From Phoronis australis (lineage: Eukaryota > Phoronida > Phoronidae): a stretch of DNA of 34,849 nt. This document shows positions 1 to 9,078 of this stretch, in pieces (within the stretch, counting starts at the first letter, position 1; each line of letters begins with the position of its first letter). The translations under genes were made by a program, and so were the position numbers. Below the pieces are notes generated by a model. It was not told the origin of the DNA. It saw only the letters and a list, made by a program, of their open reading frames with translations, and did no database searches. The stretch is from contig NMRA01000916.1 in the NCBI GenBank assembly GCA_002633005.1, forward strand, positions 38,294 through 73,142. Direction: 5' to 3'.

Positions 1-930
1 TGCGTACATGTTATAACAAATTATCGGAGCTTGTTTCATTTTGTTTCAAGTTTTTAGTATTTTTACACCAGCAAACCGAATTTTAGAACAACCTTGGTGC
101 TGCGAAGCTGTTATGATGTCCCGAAAGACGTCTCAAATTTTTATGAAATGGCGCGTGCGCCGTGTCACGAGCGTGCTGTTCTTGAAACGGACAACACACT
201 TCTTTGTTAAAAAGGCGGCAAATTATGCTACCAAAGGACGTTTATTTGATTGTTTTCCACTTAAACGGCTGCAACGAACAATGGAAGTGTCGGGTGACTA
301 TATCAGATTTTGCATGCGCCCCCGCCGGTCCGTTAGCTTTATATGTTGATGTAGCCTAAGTTACGACGAGGTGACGAGCATAACTGAGTCAACTATACCC
401 GGGTAGTCAACGGCTGTCTGAAATTTCGGGGTTAACGGAGCTCAACACACAGTGGTACGATAGTCTTCATACAGGTACAGTCGGTAACTTACCAACCCTT
501 CAAGTTTACAGAGCTGCCGGAGTATTGGCTGACAGCTGGCTGACTGGATGGCTAGAGTCCACATTGCCCTCGGCACAGTCACTGACACCAGTTACACCGG
601 CAAATTTTCGTCTGACGATGACGATGACTAGGTATCATTTTGTGTTGCCTCGGCTCAAACAGGTATCCCTTGTGACCCGAAATTTCACACTAAAATTTCT
701 TATTCCGACAATACAAAAAACGCTACTTGATTGCACGCTAACACAGGACAGTGACTTTGCCCCCGCCAAATACGTCACGAGACTAAGCAGCGCTCCAAGC
801 CGGTAATTTGTTGAGCTTCGTTAGAGAACATATTATAGTTTAATTTTTGGTGTTGAATTATTTGTGAAACTAATCAACAATTCATAGAAAACTATCCAGA
901 ATTTATTCAGGATAAAATACAGTTCCCTTT
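1..930. other. Non-coding flank with one dispersed-repeat copy
   Basis: No convincing coding sequence is visible. The short open frames here have no recognisable domain and no supporting splice context. The stretch at about 126-460 is the first copy of a diverged repeat that recurs at 6546-6856, listed separately. The rest is unremarkable AT-rich sequence up to the LINE 3' boundary at 931. Confidence 0.5.
126..460 (+). repeat. Dispersed direct repeat, copy 1
   Basis: This block aligns collinearly with 6546-6856 on the same strand. Shared landmarks in order are: the GTGTCACGAGCGT segment, TTTCTTTGTTA followed by a GGCGG segment, TTGTTTTCCACTTAAAC, AGATTTTGCATGC, a TTGATG/TTGATA segment, a GACGAG segment, TTTCGGGG, and ACACAGTGGTAC near the end. 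The copies differ by many substitutions and small indels, so the duplication is old. No encoded protein is conserved between them, so this is probably a transposon remnant or duplicated non-coding sequence. The family is unidentified. Confidence 0.6.
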
Positions 931-3261
931 TAAGCTGATGGTGAGTTGCCTAACGAATCAAGACAGTTGTTTTCCCTTTTTTAATGAACTAGCCTATTCA
1001 AATCCATGATAATAGCATGCACGGTGTGTAGACCCTGAGGTACCAAATATTGCGTCAGGGCCATTTTGCGTTATGGTTCCTTATTGTGTATCGTTCCATC
1101 ATGTATGCATATTGCTGGGGGGAGCAAACGAACTTGTTGATAACGCGGAAGGGATTCATTTAAGAATGGTGGTTTATCGTGACGTCAACATCCGGTCTCC
1201 GGAGGGCCAACAGATCACAGTTCGACTGACTGATCTCGTCGAAAACATAAACTTTTTTACTTTGCAAGTTTTATTTTGTTCTAACATGATAACTACATTC
1301 ATATAGAACAATACAGTATACAGAATAACATTAAATTACTAGTTAACAATTACTGTGTTTTCATCAGGATGTAACTTTATAAAGTTTACGAACATTTTGA
1401 AATTGAGATTTTTTTTGGCGAAATGTGTAATTTTTTGCTAGTAAGATCAACAGATTAATGTTACAATTTTCCGACTTAGTGTTTCCGAAAACACCAAAAC
1501 ACTTTTATTTTGTCCACATAAAAATGTTTGTTTTAACCATTCAGCATTTGAAACAGGAGCCAGAAACCGGAGACAAGACGACATTCCCAAAACAGATGGA
1601 GAAAAGTTTCACTGTGTTCACCACAGAAAGAGCATAAATCATTTGTTTTTATTTTAATTTTGTGCAAATCATTATTAATTGCAATATTCTGAGAATTAAG
1701 CGGTATTGAAACCAACGCAATTTTGTATCTTTTATACAATTGAAGGAGAGTTCATTGACTTTTCTACACCATGTATCAGGGTCGCTAAAATTTACATTAT
1801 TTATAACAACGTTTATATCTATCTCAGATAACCACTTGTTTTCATACTTACAAGCTGTTTGAAGTGTCTGTACTAAGGTGTCATAAATATTTACAGCTAG
1901 TGATTTATTATTCAAAATTTTATAAATATAACTTGGAAAATTTGGTAAAAAGATATTGTCTTGTCCACGCTGCAAACGTTACACTTCTTAATCCATAGAA
2001 TTTTAGTATTGGAGGTTGAAGGTTATACCTCATACAGAGTTCTTCCTATGACATAAAAGAACATTCAGCATTAAATAAATCACACACACGATAGACTCCC
2101 CTTTCATACCAGGTCTTGTAGAAAATAGATTTTGTACCGACTTTAATCTTTGAATTACACCACTGGGGAGAGTAAATAATATTTTCATTTTTGTCACACA
2201 TTTGACACAGGAGCACAAGATCGCTTAAAATTCCCTTCCTGAACAGATTGTCGGTTCCTTCAGCTATTTTTTAAAAAAGAGTCTCCCCATTTTAAAAAAG
2301 TTATCAACTAAAACCCAAAACTGCCTCTGCAAGGTCACGCATGGTATTTGGGGTGAATAGTTTACGAAACCGCGATATTTTCAAAGACTTAATAAAAAAA
2401 CGCACATGAACCATTTTTCAACCACCATTATCCTGATTTTGTACAATTTCATTTCGGCTAACTTTGTCTTTCCCATTCCAAATGAAGCCAAAAGCTCGCT
2501 CTAATTATTGAATCATGTCAATGGAGGGGCTAGGGAGGAATTGAAGCAAATGAACAATCTTGGGCAATAAAAGTGTCTTAACCACGGTTATTTTACCGAA
2601 AATAGTAAGAATTCTTCTTGACCAAGAGCCCACTCACACAATTTTTTTAATCTCCAAAAGCCTTCCACTATAGCTAATATCTGGCATTGTATTATAATCG
2701 GTGGAGAAGTTAATTCCAAAAACATGAAAGGTTTGTTAGTCCTCAACAGGTTTTCATTGACACAAAGTTTTTAGTCAGAGTCGTTTTTGAACCAATCCAA
2801 TTACATCTTGTTTTCTCGATACTTGGCTTCAAGACAGAAAATTTCGCAAATTGGTCACTTAAATTCAAAGATGATCTAAGAGATCATTCAGACAAGTGTC
2901 GTCGGCGTATTGGATCAGTTTAAACTCAGAAACACCTATCCTGACCCCAGGAAATATAAACTTGTTCAACAAAAGCCCTTGCTACCACTGTGTCCCTTTT
3001 CACCTGACAAAAAGCATAACTTGTAGAAAACACACTTAATTGAATTTTTCATGGATGAAAAAATTAACGAAGTCATCCATTGGAAAAAAATTGGATGCCA
3101 AAAAATGACCACAAAATGCAAATTTGACGTTTTTCTTTCCAAAATCGCAAATATCGAGAGTGCACTGGTTCCAGAGTGGAGACAAGATTTCAAACGCTCT
3201 TGACCTCTAGATTCCAAAAATTATTTCCAACCAGAGTTTTTCCTGAATTTTACTTGAAGAG
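931..3261 (-). mobile_element. Degraded LINE (non-LTR retrotransposon) remnant, copy A
   Basis: This is the 3' half of a non-LTR retrotransposon on the minus strand. Read from right to left it shows: a reverse-transcriptase block ending FKLIQYADDT, with the catalytic YADD encoded at 2898-2909; the region after the palm/thumb (FLGINFSTD-like, then a SWSRR..L..F.KI..VKTLLLPKI-like segment ending near W-N-G-K at about 2460-2730); and a C-terminal zinc-binding block, CSFCGEHSETFLHLFWEC, at about 1560-1640. The motif order suits L1/Tx1-like elements. The reading frame is broken many times. About 17 bases just after the YADDT codons are missing compared with copy B (32409-34755). The left end, TAAGCTGATGG, is the same in both copies, and there is no poly-A tail there. 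Confidence 0.8.
1073..1306 (+). CDS. Small ORF antisense to LINE 3' region, copy A
   Basis: This 77-codon open frame starts MVPYCVSFHHVC and ends SNMITTFI. It runs on the strand opposite to the LINE coding sequence, inside the element's 3' non-coding part. The same frame is intact at 32551-32784 in copy B, with only two amino-acid differences (V to I and I to S) and no indel. No domain is recognised. It may be chance openness of a young repeat rather than a gene, and expression is not implied. Confidence 0.2.
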   Translation: MVPYCVSFHHVCILLGGANELVDNAEGIHLRMVVYRDVNIRSPEGQQITVRLTDLVENINFFTLQVLFCSNMITTFI

Positions 3262-4893
3262 CAAAGTTTCGGCCTGAGCAACGCAGTCGTTTTAAAATGC
3301 TGGGACTTCAAGATCGGGTATAACAGAGCAGATGTCAGATGAGTAAACTGTTTTTATTCAAAACAACTTCGAAGAACTACTGAATACCATTCCCAGCAAT
3401 CATTCCCCATTTAGACCACATAATTGCCTTCAAATGTGACGCACCCTATTTTTCTATTTTTGGGGAGCTAAAGAGGCCCAAACTCTGTCTTTAAACCGTA
3501 ATAGATATTATATAACTATGTTATGTGCACAAAAACAATGCTTGAGCGTTTGTAGTGACATGACAGTATTTTTATGAACGGTGCGTTTTTTACGGAAATC
3601 GCAATAACTTCCACACAAATTTTTGCATGAAACTTGTAAATTCGTTAATTTTATTTCGCCCTAAATCTGAGCTGTCCTGAACATTCACTGCGTAAACCAT
3701 TACTGGCGTATAATTTTTTTGTGCGCCATACGGGGGAGGAAAAATTATGATCGTACTTATCGTACAAAAGCCTGCGCAAAAGTAGTTCACTTCGCATATA
3801 TTGTTTGCTGGATCAACGTGTACAGCGCGCCTGCGGTTTGGTTAATTTGTTTTAGCGAGAGAGTGTAGTCGAGACCGACACTGGGAGCCGAGTTTAGTTT
3901 ACGGTTTCAAACGCAATTTGGTCAACTGCCAAATGTTAAAGTTTTTGAAAGTTTTAACTTAAAAGTGTTCAGGCTGGACGAAGAAGAGAAAGCAGACGTA
4001 TTTCATTTTGGGGTGTTCCTTTTTGAAGACCTTTTTTGTCAATTTGGCATGTTTCACTTACCAAAAGGCTAGGAAATCCTTCAATGGAATTAAGGAAAAT
4101 AGCATTTTAATTTTCCTCAAACCTGTTGACTCACTGAGCAACGTCATATGTAGGTAATGACAACCAATCCGAGTAAAGCCGTCTTTTCTGGCTTGTCACC
4201 CACCTCATCATCTTTAATTCTCAGTTTAGATGATTATTCGCTTTGACCAAGACCGACGCCCTCAACAGATTTTCTGTCAGACTCGTTACATAGCAATTTG
4301 CCTTTAAAGTAACAAAACCAACTTTGGCCAGTCAGACACATTGTAAAGCCATGGACCGAATGAAGTTCACTGATTACTTCAACGGAAAGATTCAATCACT
4401 TTATTAAGCTGAATCACGTTCATAGTAGGGCTACCGAGTGTCGCAACAAATAAAAAACGTCAAATGTATCAGAAAACAAAACACCTGAAAACGTTTTCAC
4501 GGAACAAAAACATACTGTACATGTACTCCGTGGTGAAAAGATACACAAGACCAATTCGCCGAGAGACCACGCAGCAGTAGGCTACACTGAGAGACAAATC
4601 TACACAAATAATCTAGGCTGGGCAGTCACGAAACCAAAAGTACACGCATGTTTGTTATCCCTACAAAAATAGTCGATCTGTGGGGAACCAAAAATTACTG
4701 ACTGATGTTAATAGCGTTACTACCTAAAGTGCTTGGGTGCTTCAGAAGGAACTCCGCACGACGGGTACACCTTGTACCAGTCCGCGCATGTGGGCCCATT
4801 GCACTGATCACCTGGAACCATTATTTTTGTGCTTTATTAAGATATAGTTAAAACCGAGCTAAGGAGCTAGAAACCTGACCCAAGGGTTTATCA
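3262..4893. other. Intergenic, nothing recognised
   Basis: This is AT-rich sequence with stops in all frames and no conserved protein motif. No tandem repeat, long palindrome or RNA gene was seen by eye. A few short open frames exist, but none has splice sites or residues suggesting selection. Confidence 0.5.
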
Positions 4894-4952
4894 GTGTGGC
4901 CCAGTGGGACTCGAACCCACGAAAGTGGACACCTATCATTCTAGGCCACGCA
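4894..4952 (-). repeat. tRNA-like fragment, probably SINE-derived
   Basis: On the minus strand a perfect T-arm is visible: GTGGG, loop TTCGAGT, CCCAC. It contains a near-consensus pol III B box (GGTTCGAGTCC). The flanks can pair as an acceptor stem (GTGGCCT with GGGCCAC). Only about 22 bases separate the stem from the T-arm, so the D and anticodon arms are largely missing and this cannot be a functional tRNA. The layout fits a tRNA-derived SINE head or a deleted tRNA pseudogene. Confidence 0.45.
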
Positions 4953-6545
4953 GCCTACTCTTAGTATTTCTTAAAAGTTGACCTTTCAACATGACATATT
5001 TTTCAAAACAAAAAGAACATAATATACAAATGTTCTTATTTCTATACTGCAATTGGATTACTTTCCAGACCCCTGGAAACGCTGCAAGAAACACTCTGAC
5101 GCAATTGTTATATATGTAAACATTTCTTGTCTTCCTTTTTATGATTAGATTTACAATCAGCAACTTGTATGTTGTGAGTACCTTAAGAAGAGCCACACTG
5201 TATGTTTCGTCTATCAGCCAAGAATTTCTTATTCTGGTGCCCGCAGTAAATGTACAGCTCTGCATCTATACCAGAAAAGGGTTCCTGACTAGTTTTTATT
5301 GGCTGATGCTGTTATTTACAACGGCCTCTAATGCTCAATACATGTACACGTAACAGTTTTATCCAGATATACTTTGCTTTTTAAAGAAAATATACAACTC
5401 AAAACGTGGGAACTTTTTAAATAATGAATTCCTTAATTGGTCATAGAAGAAATATAAGCGAATTCTCAGGTGAAAATATTCAAGAAATGTACTCCTACAG
5501 CTCATGGACCGCTGACTAACTGAGGACCCGTTCGCGTACGCTGGAGAGTCCATTATATTTTGCACAATAAAATCTCAGAGTAGAAGTATGAACGTAACCC
5601 TCACGTACGGGACCCTTCCTCATCTCTCGTAACAAAGAGAGCAATGACCGCTGTGGTAAATAAGCAATCACAAAAGTGTAGACTTCCAACCATTAGTTTT
5701 TGTCTGAGAACAAAAGTGCGATACACTAACTGAAGTTTTCAAACTACTGAGCAATTATCAATCCACAGCAGTTGACACGGTCTACTTATTTTATGCCTGT
5801 TTTGCACTTCCTACACCATTTTAAGCCCCGTTACATTCAGCACTTTTACACCGTAAGCCTACGTAAATACATGCACACCATGCGCAAATCTGCAACCGGG
5901 TGTAAATGTAAATTCACATTGCATTTGTATGGGGAATATAAATCGGTAAATAAAACAACAAGAATGGATCAACTGAAATTTGAAATTTTCGGAGGTAACA
6001 ACTTCCATTATCAACAAAAACAGAAATACGTTATTTGTATGGGGGAAATGAAAAGCAACATTTGCGCTCAGTACTCTATACATTAAGCTCCTTAGTCGTA
6101 ATTAAGATTTTTCTAGAAAAATTGCTTTGAACCTGGGTAGCTCTGAGGCTCGGGTGTCGATCCCCACCGGATTGCTATGGAACTATCTCGCAAACGGCAA
6201 ATGTGGATATATTAAGAGCAGTCGGCGGAGTGGAGGCAAAATGCATTTAATAATGGAAATTTCAAACACGAAGGGTGGTTTGAAAAATGCCAAATGACAG
6301 ATCCCGTTCAAAAGTTCTGTGAGCCTACTCATTTTGCCAAGTAGGCCCTATTCCTCCAATGTATAACAAACCAATAAGACAATCAGCCGTCAGGTTGGAG
6401 GCAAGTCGTAATGGATTTGCTAACCGCGCTGTTGGTTACCTGGCGGTGCTACGAAAGCACGTGGTTTCGTGAATGACTACTGACACTGATTAGCACTACC
6501 CGTGATGGATTGGCCAGGTTGCGTTCATAATACATTCGCTTTTGG
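4953..6545. other. Intergenic, nothing coding recognised
   Basis: No gene is visible. Several overlapping short open frames occur around 5141-5565 and 5772-6086 on both strands, but none carries a known domain or a splice context. A second tRNA-like patch at 6133-6181 is listed separately. The sequence from 6546 begins the second copy of the dispersed repeat. Confidence 0.5.
6133..6181 (+). repeat. Weak tRNA-like patch (possible SINE head)
   Basis: The stretch contains TGGGTAGCTCTGAGG, similar to a tRNA D-arm/A box, followed closely by GGGTGTCGATCCCCACC, similar to a T-arm/B box. As at 4894-4952, the space between them is too short for a complete tRNA. It could be a SINE head with an internal deletion. 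The B box departs from consensus, so confidence is low. Confidence 0.25.
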
Positions 6546-6856
6546 AAATTTGTCTCAAAAATTAAGGAAACGGCGCGTGTCACGAGCGTACTGTTTTCAA
6601 AACGACATAACTTTTCTTTGTTAGAAAAGGCGGAGGATTACGCAAGAAAATGACGTTTATTATATTGTTTTCCACTTAAACAGCTGTATCGGGCAAGGTG
6701 AGTGTCGTTTGATTCCCAGATTTTGCATGCACCCAGTCCGGTCTTTAGTTCAACATGTTGATACAGGTTTGACGGCGAGTTGACGAGCAGAACTACCCGG
6801 CTGGCTGTGTGGAGTTTCGGGGTCTATGGATGAAAAACACAGTGGTACCTAGCCAG
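6546..6856 (+). repeat. Dispersed direct repeat, copy 2
   Basis: This is the partner of 126-460 in the same orientation, about 6.4 kb away, with the same ordered landmarks (GTGTCACGAGCGT, TTGTTTTCCACTTAAAC, AGATTTTGCATGC, ACACAGTGGTAC). It ends just before the microsatellite at 6896. No coding potential is shared with copy 1. Confidence 0.6.
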
Positions 6857-6895
6857 CCAGCTAGCTGTATGAAGACTCGTCAAAATACAGCTAGA

Positions 6896-6978
6896 GTAGC
6901 AACAGCAGTATCAGCAGCAGCACTACCTCCACCACCACCACCACCACAACCATCAACAGCAGCAGTAGCAGCATTTCA
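6896..6978. repeat. Trinucleotide microsatellite (CAG/CAC-rich)
   Basis: The tract is made of imperfect CAG, CAA and CAC triplets, with a pure run of six or more CAC/ACC units near 6930-6950. On the minus strand it gives a valine/leucine-rich frame. That is a composition effect and not evidence of a gene. Confidence 0.85.
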
Positions 6979-7766
6979 GTAAAAGACCTCAAAAACATAC
7001 GACAAATATATACATGTAGATCTTTTGGATGTTTAAAGGAAAGTGATGATGCTTTAAGATGAAATGAGATCACACTAATTTTGTCATGGCACTTTTGGTG
7101 GAGTGGTCTTGCTTTTACGGCCGTGTGTAAAATTAAATCGCTTTCACATATGCGCAAGGCTTATTGTTGTACGTGTGTAAATTACATTTACACGACCTCC
7201 GGAAGTGTAATTATACAACCGAGACTGAGTGTACCTGTACACCAGAGTGTATTTGCTTTCACATGGCAAAAATATGCAGCATGCGTAAATATGAACTCGA
7301 ATGTAAACTTCTTTATGTTTTATTTGTCACGGAACAATATTCTATAATCATCACGGGCCTTTGAGTTTATCTGATTCTCGTATCTATCACTGACACCAAG
7401 TTAACAATCATTCAGTCACTCAACATAATTTTATGTTTCTCACATGGTTATGAGTCATTGGGAAATTCGCCTGCTTGAGACATGTATCTTAAAACATGAA
7501 ACTAAAAAATCCCTAGCATTTTGATGCTGTGTATATAAACATGACCTCGCGTGACCAGCTGTTCTGTTGACCACATATACATGTACAATGCCACGGTGTG
7601 GTAGTTGTTTTGGCTGAAAGCTAGACTACGCGTCACGTTCTGTCATCACCCGTGGGTCAAAATCACAGGTACATCTGCTCGCACGGTCAATAAAAACAGT
7701 TCCCTTGCTGTGACATGTCTGCATATCTTTGTTTGGGACTCTTGAAATAGAACATTCCTTGGTGTT
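6979..7766. other. Intergenic, nothing recognised
   Basis: No conserved coding sequence is seen. Repeated GTGTAAAT/ATTTACAC-like words at about 7160-7310 suggest low-complexity or transposon-derived sequence. A TATA-like word (GTATATAAAC) near 7530 has no associated gene that I can see. Confidence 0.4.
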
Positions 7767-8334
7767 TTGAGAAGTGGGGTGGGCGGGTTGGTGAGCAGAT
7801 TTAGCACAAAAGTATTCAATATAAAAACAAAAGTTATTGATAATTTTTTAATTAGATTTGACATCACATACGGAACAGATATGTTCATAAAAGTCAGCCG
7901 GCCAAGTCTTCGCAATAAAAGTTTGGTGACAAAGTCATGTTCGAAGAGAACAGCATATGTCGCGATTTTCTAAATCTGTCACTAGTTACTGTTGAGGTTG
8001 GGATATTTTTATGTATGTCACAAAAGCCATTAAGTAAGCAGCGCCCTCNTTGAGAAGTGGGGTGGGCGGGTTGGTGAGCAGATTTAGCGCACAAAAGTAT
8101 TCAATATAAAAACAAAAGTTATTGATAATTTTTTAATTAGATTTGGCATCACATACGGAACAGATATGTTCATAAAAGTCAGCCGGCCAAGTCTTCGCAA
8201 TAAAAGTTTGGTGACAAAGTCATGTTCGAAGAGAACAGCATATGTCGCGATTTTCTAAATCTGTCACTAGTTACTGTTGAGGTTGGGATATTTTTATGTA
8301 TGTCACAAAAGCCATTAAGTAAGCAGCGCCCTCA
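7767..8334 (+). repeat. 283-bp direct tandem duplication joined at an N
   Basis: Copy 1 (7767-8048) and copy 2 (8050-8334) both start TTGAGAAGTGGGGTGGGCGG and both end GCGCCCTC. The only differences noticed are a 2-base insertion (TTAGCACAAAA versus TTAGCGCACAAAA) and a G/A change before CATCACATACGG. The single ambiguous base of the window (8049) sits exactly at the junction. Near-identity with one N between copies is what an unmerged allelic overlap at an assembly join looks like. A true tandem duplication is the alternative. Confidence 0.9.
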
Positions 8335-9078
8335 TTAGTTAATGTGTGGCAAATCGGTTCACACTAATCAAAAAGCAAGGTCTTACACAAAGAACAACAT
8401 CCTGTATGTCTGCTTCCAGGAAAGCCACATGTGTTTGATATGAATATTAGTATTCAAATTGTTGATTATTTAAACTGGTAAGTTTAACTCCACACGAGTT
8501 CTATCGGAATTCTATATATTCTAGTTTTAGTTCAACATTGCAGTATCAAATGATTAATTAGTCTATATTCAAAATTCACGAGCGAGACGTGAGTCTAACT
8601 TTCTAAGACTCGCTCTCACATTCGACAGTACGATTCACAAAGTTCACATCGATTTGCATTTGTTATTCATTCACTGTTTTCTGAATTCTTTGCACTCACA
8701 AGTTGTTATTTTAGTTTCATGATTATGTGTCTCCAACAATAAAATGTCACTATGCTAAGAATTTGCTGATGACACGTCAAACTTAAGCGATTTGTACTCA
8801 CATTTGGTAGTAAAGAGGTTGAAAAATGTTTGTGCTTTCTCAACACAAAAGGTTAAAATTCAGGTAATAGTTTACACTAAATACCAACATAAAATAGAGA
8901 AAATGCGAAATCCCATGACACTGTAGGCGAAATGATATTTTCTGAGAACACTGAAATATGCAACGATTCCAAATAAATGGCCGTAAACTTGAATTCGAAT
9001 TTGCATGTACGGTCATCGGCAACATGTGTTTAAATCACATTTCAGTAGTTGACGGTATTCCTGTTGTTTTATTCAATT
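8335..9078. other. Upstream region of TLR1 (5' UTR/intron/promoter)
   Basis: No coding sequence is recognised. Close to the TLR1 start there is a convincing 3' splice acceptor: a pyrimidine-rich tract ending TTCATTTCAG at 9081-9090. Part of this region may therefore be an intron separating a 5' exon from the main TLR exon. I could not place that 5' exon or a core promoter with confidence. Confidence 0.35.

Noticed and set aside
6891-7157. Valine/leucine-rich minus-strand frame
   Set aside because: It is produced by the trinucleotide microsatellite, with no independent support for coding.
8570-8640. Partial palindrome GAGCGAGACGTGAGTCT...AGACTCGCTCTCAC
   Set aside because: The arms are interrupted and short, with no repeat partner. 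It is not convincing as a structured element.
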